Shown here: one piece after another, positions 59,964-64,000 of the stretch
How the letters are laid out: each line of letters starts with the position of its first letter
How positions within the stretch are numbered: the first letter of the stretch is position 1
Assembly: GCF_009674685.1 (NCBI RefSeq)
Contig: NZ_WKJI01000001.1
Coordinates: forward strand, 372,001-436,000
Direction: 5' to 3'
Length of the DNA: 64,000 nt
Source of the DNA: Pedobacter puniceum
Lineage (GTDB): Bacteria > Bacteroidota > Bacteroidia > Sphingobacteriales > Sphingobacteriaceae
Position numbers and translations under genes: made by a program
The notes under the pieces: model-generated
Databases searched by the model: none
What the model was told of the DNA's origin: nothing
What the model saw: the letters and a program-made list of their open reading frames with translations, nothing else

Positions 59964-61172
59964 TTAATTATATAATAAATATTTTTTTCTGAATTTCTTA
60001 TAAATTTCGAGTCCGTTTGCCCAGCTTTTTCTTATTTCAGCTTCTGTTTTGCCGTCTTTAATTTGTTGCATTAGTTTAGCGTTACCTGCTAATTTATTAA
60101 AGAAAGGTGTGAAGAACTTTTCTTTATCGGGGAAATCCTGATAAAGCTTTAATAAGATACCTATATTAAGTTGTTTTTGATTTTGAATGTCTTTTATAGC
60201 AGTACCTCTAAAATCAATACCATAACAAATCTGATTCTCTAAAGGAGGATTTTTACTCATCCCAACAATACTTATTGGAGTGAAACTAAATTCGTATTTG
60301 CCTTTTAAAGCCGGATGTCCTAAAACTTGGAAAGGATAAAGCGTTCCTCGGCCCTGGCTAATAGCTGTACCTTCAAACATACATAAACTTGGGTACAAAT
60401 AAATAGATAAAGCATTAGGTAGGTTAGGAGATGGCTTAACAGGCAGACTATAAACCATGTTATGACTATAATTTTTAACCTTAACAATTTTTAATTCACA
60501 TTGAGCGCCCTTGGTAAGCCATTTCTCTCCGTTTACCATTTGTGCAAATTCTGCAGATGTTAAACCATGGCCTATAGGTATTTTGTGCATTCCTACTCCA
60601 GATTTAAATTCTGGTTCTAAAATAGGGCCATCTATCAATTGCCCGTTGGGGTTTGGTCGGTCTAGAATAAGTAGTGGTATTTGATTATCGGCGCAAGCCT
60701 GCATTACATAAGCTAAGGTGATGGTATAAGTGTAAAATCTAACGCCAACATCCTGAATGTCATAAACTAAAACATCTATATTGGCTAAATCTTCTTTGGA
60801 AGGGGCGTGTTTCTTACCATATAAAGAAATCACTGGAAGGCCAGTTTTTTTATCGGTATAATTTCCAACTTTTTCGCCAGCATCCGCATCGCCTCTAAAA
60901 CCATGTTCTGGTCCAAATATAGCTTTAATATCAACTCCTAAGCTTTTCAAAGTATCTACTAAAGAAACCTTGTTAATTTCAGCAGTTTGGTTAATCACCA
61001 AACCTACTTTTTTACCTTTTAAATAGGGCAAATAAACCTCTGTTTGTTGTGCGCCAGTAAGTATAGTTTTTTCTTTTTGAGCTTCTTTAACTGTGATAGA
61101 ATTTGGCTTATTACCTGCTATGCAACCATAAAAAGATAGTACGAAAGCTAACAAGAGACTGATTTTAAACAT
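59964..61172 (-). CDS. NamZ-type exo-beta-N-acetylmuramidase (DUF1343), predicted lipoprotein
   Basis: A 402-residue protein with a lipoprotein signal (MFKISLLLAFVLSFYGC, Cys17). The body matches DUF1343: LKGKKVGLVINQTAEINKVS, IKAIFGPEHGFRGDADAGE, LPVISLYGKKHAPSKEDLAN, VLVYDIQDVGVRFYTYTITL, LLILDRPNPNGQLIDGPILE and SQGRGTLYPFQVLGHP. The founding member, Bacillus NamZ (YbbC), removes terminal N-acetylmuramic acid from cell-wall fragments. This homologue would do so in the periplasm for peptidoglycan recycling. The role is inferred from family identity. Confidence 0.88.
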   Translation of the reverse strand: MFKISLLLAFVLSFYGCIAGNKPNSITVKEAQKEKTILTGAQQTEVYLPYLKGKKVGLVINQTAEINKVSLVDTLKSLGVDIKAIFGPEHGFRGDADAGEKVGNYTDKKTGLPVISLYGKKHAPSKEDLANIDVLVYDIQDVGVRFYTYTITLAYVMQACADNQIPLLILDRPNPNGQLIDGPILEPEFKSGVGMHKIPIGHGLTSAEFAQMVNGEKWLTKGAQCELKIVKVKNYSHNMVYSLPVKPSPNLPNALSIYLYPSLCMFEGTAISQGRGTLYPFQVLGHPALKGKYEFSFTPISIVGMSKNPPLENQICYGIDFRGTAIKDIQNQKQLNIGILLKLYQDFPDKEKFFTPFFNKLAGNAKLMQQIKDGKTEAEIRKSWANGLEIYKKFRKKYLLYN

Positions 61173-61202
61173 AGATACTAATTAACGTGTTTTTTTGCGT
61201 AA

Positions 61203-62462
61203 ATGGTCGCATATTTGTGGCTTACAAATAAACAAAAAGAATTTTTGAATCTTGCATTTTTTATAGCCAAAAGGCTTTCCTTTAAAGCAGAGCGTACATT
61301 TTCAAAACTAATTGTACGCATAGCTATCTTAGGCATAACGCTTGGTTTATGCGTAATGTTATTGGCTATCGCTATTATGAAGGGTTTTAAAACCGAAATA
61401 AGAGAAAAAATAAGAGGTTTTAATGGCGATATTCAAGTACTTAAATACGATTTAAACTCGTCTTACGAGAACTCATCTTTTAACCTTGAAAAACAAAATC
61501 TCAACAAAATTAAACAGCTTTCTAACGTAGCTGTGGTTGATGCTTTTGCTACCAAACCAGGTATTATAAAAGCTAATGATGAAGTAGAAGGGGTTGTTTT
61601 TAAGGGTGTTGATAGTGCTTACCATTGGGATAATTTCAATAAAGTTTTAATAGCAGGTAAGGTTATAGATTTTACCAAACCCGGTCATCAACAGCAAATT
61701 CTGATTTCTGAACTTGTTGCTAAAAAGCTGAATTTAAAGGTTGGGGATAATTTTTTGATGTACTTTATTCAAGAATCTTTACGTAAACGTAAGTTTGAAA
61801 TTGTAGGTATCTATCGTACTGGAGTAGAAGAAGTAGATAAGATTTTTGTGATTGGAGATATGGATTTGGTGAGGAGGTTAAATAAGTGGGACGACAATCA
61901 AGTGGGAGGTTACGAGCTAAGAATTAAAGATTTTAACCAGCTTGATGCTACTAGTTATGAGGTTGGAGATGAATTGCCTACACAACTTAAAGCAGTTTCT
62001 GTAACTACCAATTTCCCTAGTATTTTCGAGTGGCTTTCTTTACTAGATATCAACGCTCAAGTGGTTTTGGTTTTGATGTTGATGGTAGCCATCATCAATA
62101 TGATTTCTGCTTTGCTTATTATTATTTTGGAGCGTACACATATGATTGGTTTGTTGAAAGCATTGGGCGAATCTAATTGGGGAATCAGAAAAATTTTTCT
62201 TTATAATGCCGTTTATTTAGTTGGTTTTGGGATGCTTATGGGTAATATTTTTGGCTTAGGCTTAGGTTATATTCAACAGCAAACTCATTTTTTTAAGCTA
62301 GATGAAGCTTCTTATTACATGAGTTTTATTCCTGTCCAATTTGAATGGTTAGATATTATACTCATCAATATAGGAACGTTGGTTATTTGCCTAGCTGTTT
62401 TAATTATTCCATCTATGTTGGTAAGTAAAATATCTCCGGTTAAGGCACTATCATTTAAATAA
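61203..62462 (+). CDS. FtsX-like ABC transporter permease (LolC/LolE type)
   Basis: A 419-residue inner-membrane protein with four helices in the FtsX/MacB layout: one near the N-terminus (IVRIAILGITLGLCVMLLAI), a periplasmic domain of about 200 residues, and three at the C-terminus (VVLVLMLMVAIINMISALLI, IFLYNAVYLVGFGMLMGNIF, IILINIGTLVICLAVLIIPS). Relatives release lipoproteins (Lol) or drive cell-wall hydrolases; no ATPase gene is next to it. The first ATG is 61203, but conserved sequence starts with the TTG at 61245 (LNLAFFIAKR), so the true start may be there. It overlaps the anti-sigma-like gene by 12 bp at the 3' end. Confidence 0.86.
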   Translation: MVAYLWLTNKQKEFLNLAFFIAKRLSFKAERTFSKLIVRIAILGITLGLCVMLLAIAIMKGFKTEIREKIRGFNGDIQVLKYDLNSSYENSSFNLEKQNLNKIKQLSNVAVVDAFATKPGIIKANDEVEGVVFKGVDSAYHWDNFNKVLIAGKVIDFTKPGHQQQILISELVAKKLNLKVGDNFLMYFIQESLRKRKFEIVGIYRTGVEEVDKIFVIGDMDLVRRLNKWDDNQVGGYELRIKDFNQLDATSYEVGDELPTQLKAVSVTTNFPSIFEWLSLLDINAQVVLVLMLMVAIINMISALLIIILERTHMIGLLKALGESNWGIRKIFLYNAVYLVGFGMLMGNIFGLGLGYIQQQTHFFKLDEASYYMSFIPVQFEWLDIILINIGTLVICLAVLIIPSMLVSKISPVKALSFK

Positions 62463-63794
62463 AGACTTATTTAAATTTAGCCTAAAACTTACACCACTCG
62501 AGCCAATTTCTAGTTGTTCATTACCAACTGTTCTTATTGGATATTTGATAAAAGGTTCTATAGCTAAAGAAGTTACATTTTTAACTGGGATATTAACGCC
62601 TACAGATAAGTTTAAGGTACGAGCTAATTGTAGGTTAGAAAATAAGTTATTATTATTTTCTTCTTTTAAAACTATATTGTTGGTTTCTACACCAGCAAAA
62701 CCATAATTTACAACAGAAATATTGTTTAGATAGCGCTCATTTAACAAAGTATACGAACTAAAACCACCGGTTACAAACCAATTGATTTTTTTAGAGCTCG
62801 AGGTATATTTTAATTGTAATGGAATATCAATACCAACTAATCTAGCATTAGAAAAATTTTGTGTAACTACTGTTGCCATCGCACTAGCAAAAGCTTTTTC
62901 TGTGGCAGCATTATTTTGTTGTGGATTATTACTTATAAAGGCAGCAGTTTGTTTATTGAAGTTAAAACCAGAGCTTAAACTAAACTTATTCGATAATCTA
63001 TATTCGGATATTACCCCTATAGCTAAGTTAATGTCTTCGTTAATGCCCTCTTGTGTAAAATTCATAAAAGTTGAAGCATCTAAACCTAATTTCATCTTTT
63101 TTAAAGCTTTAAAAGGCTTATTTACTGCTTTATTTATATCTCCTGCATAAGCATTTTGTGGGGTAGATGTTAAAGCGAGTATAGGTGTATTTTGATTATA
63201 CTGGCGCTTATTATTGTTGCTTTTATCTGTATTTATAATTTCACTGGTTGATGGTATAAAATCAATTAAATGAGTTTGATGGGTAAGCTGATTAATGATA
63301 CTGATATTTTTTGCGTTAATTTCTAAAGGTTTAGCAATTGTATCATTTAAGAAGAAGTAATCATCTACTACAAAATTACTAGCTAGCTTGGTTGAATTTT
63401 GCTTTCTAACCTTTTGATAAGTAATGGTCTCTTCAGTTTGCTTGTTGATATCGTATGATTTTTTGATAATTTGATTATCAGCTGCTATTTTAATGTTTTT
63501 TGAGCTTATTTTATCTTCAATACTTTCTGATGGTTTTTGTAAGCTATTTTTACTGAGTTTAATTGGTTTTAAGTCTTCTTGAGTTTCTGTTTGTACCGTA
63601 ATGTTTAATAACCAAAATATAGCTAGCGCTGCAGCCATACCGCTTGGTAAGCTCCATAATAAAAAAGCTCTTATTTTTTTACGCTGTACTTTCTGTTGAT
63701 ATTTTTTCCAGCCGTCATCAGCCATTTGATCATTGTAAATATCAAATGTATCTTTAATATGATCTCTCAGCTCTTTATCAAATTGCTCGTTCAT
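62451..63794 (-). CDS. Predicted dual-membrane-spanning anti-sigma protein with C-terminal beta-barrel
   Basis: A 447-residue protein with an unusual layout. Residues 1-42 are charged and hydrophilic (DKELRDHIKDTFDIYNDQM), without a signal peptide. Residues 43-67 form one membrane helix (WSLPSGMAAALAIFWLLNIT). Residues 68-228 are polar and asparagine/lysine-rich, probably disordered. Residues 230-447 are a row of amphipathic strands (MKLGLDASTFMNF, FSLSSGFNFNKQTAAFI, LVGIDIPLQLKYTSSSKKIN) that look like an outer-membrane barrel, ending FRLNLNKSLFK. It overlaps the upstream ECF sigma gene by 17 bp. This matches the dual-membrane-spanning anti-sigma proteins reported in Bacteroides. A plain membrane-anchored regulator is the alternative. 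Confidence 0.68.
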   Translation of the reverse strand: MNEQFDKELRDHIKDTFDIYNDQMADDGWKKYQQKVQRKKIRAFLLWSLPSGMAAALAIFWLLNITVQTETQEDLKPIKLSKNSLQKPSESIEDKISSKNIKIAADNQIIKKSYDINKQTEETITYQKVRKQNSTKLASNFVVDDYFFLNDTIAKPLEINAKNISIINQLTHQTHLIDFIPSTSEIINTDKSNNNKRQYNQNTPILALTSTPQNAYAGDINKAVNKPFKALKKMKLGLDASTFMNFTQEGINEDINLAIGVISEYRLSNKFSLSSGFNFNKQTAAFISNNPQQNNAATEKAFASAMATVVTQNFSNARLVGIDIPLQLKYTSSSKKINWFVTGGFSSYTLLNERYLNNISVVNYGFAGVETNNIVLKEENNNNLFSNLQLARTLNLSVGVNIPVKNVTSLAIEPFIKYPIRTVGNEQLEIGSSGVSFRLNLNKSLFK

Positions 63795-64000
63795 AACTTA
63801 GATAAAAATGGTTATTTACTAATTTTCTTAATCTATCTTTTGCTCTTGATAAATATACCCTAGAACTGCTAGAAGGGATATCTAAAATATCTGAAATCTC
63901 TTCATGCGAATAGCCATCAATCTCGTAAAGGTTGAAAATTAAGCGATGTATTTCTGGCAACTCATCTAGTAATTTTAGAATATCTTGGGCATTTATTTTA
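63778..64000 (-). CDS. ECF-type sigma-70 factor, C-terminal part (5' end outside window)
   Basis: The frame is open to the window edge; the last 73 or so codons are visible. They show sigma region 4: ILKLLDELPEIHRLIFNLYE, then the helix-turn-helix GYSHEEISDILDIPSSSSRV and YLSRAKDRLRKLV, which contacts the -35/-33 promoter element. Region 2 lies beyond the window. The stop codon overlaps the start of the anti-sigma-like gene by 17 bp, so the two are translationally coupled. Position and type suggest that the downstream protein controls it. Confidence 0.85.
   Translation of the reverse strand, partial: KINAQDILKLLDELPEIHRLIFNLYEIDGYSHEEISDILDIPSSSSRVYLSRAKDRLRKLVNNHFYLSYERAI

Overview
The window is an AT-rich chromosomal segment of a Bacteroidota bacterium, most likely from Sphingobacteriaceae (Pedobacter-like). 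The pointers are PorQ of the type IX secretion system, the lineage-restricted DUF4783, DUF4294 and DUF6588 families, bacillithiol deacetylase BshB1, six-domain ribosomal protein S1, and repeated promoter -7 boxes of the Bacteroidota form TAnnTTTG. Most of it is densely packed core genome.

Layout. 1-8551: end of a periplasmic-binding-fold protein, an rRNA m5C methyltransferase, MarC, an APC permease, TruC, a Kef-type antiporter, a YdeI/OmdA protein and an AraC regulator with a DoxX-like membrane protein. 8649-11172: an accessory island with a MazE/MazF-type toxin-antitoxin pair, a degraded group II intron 3' end, a TIR/deoxyribosyltransferase-like gene flanked by 9-bp inverted repeats, and a gene-free stretch with a 40-bp palindrome. 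11173-18375: membrane pyrophosphatase, APC permease, TlpA-like protein, and the agmatine-to-putrescine pair aguB/aguA, split by a frameshifted four-helix-bundle (IVP) gene bracketed by heptanucleotide repeats. 18446-31103: M48 protease, plsY, nadC, DUF4783, gpmI, lon, UspA, LpxR-like, arfB, porQ and cmk. 31259-35163: rpsA and pyrR-pyrB. 35278-43157: an envelope operon of a giant TPR protein, a plug-less beta-barrel, an HU/SPOR membrane protein and TolQ/TolR/TonB-like proteins. 43296-49989: folC, pabB, purA, fur and the Rel/Spo enzyme. 50097-59948: DUF4294, glutathione peroxidase, bshB1, acyl-CoA dehydrogenase, lysine 6-aminotransferase, a D-cysteine desulfhydrase-like enzyme, a DUF6588 protein, RluD-like synthase, a class IV aminotransferase and fmt. 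59964-64000: a NamZ-type muramidase, an FtsX-type permease and an ECF sigma gene followed by a protein with both an inner-membrane helix and an outer-membrane barrel.

How the genes work together. aguB and aguA form two consecutive steps of putrescine synthesis. folC, pabB and possibly the class IV aminotransferase are folate genes. pyrR-pyrB start pyrimidine synthesis. bshB1 and the neighbouring peroxidase suggest a thiol-redox role. The TolQR operon looks like an ion-driven trans-envelope machine. The most noteworthy signals are the predicted ECF sigma/dual-membrane anti-sigma pair at the right end, the repeat-flanked IVP cassette that supplies the start and first codons of aguA, the scattered 7-bp-period repeats, the island with a possible cassette-type site interrupted by an intron relic, and several genes whose -7 boxes predict leaderless or nearly leaderless mRNAs.
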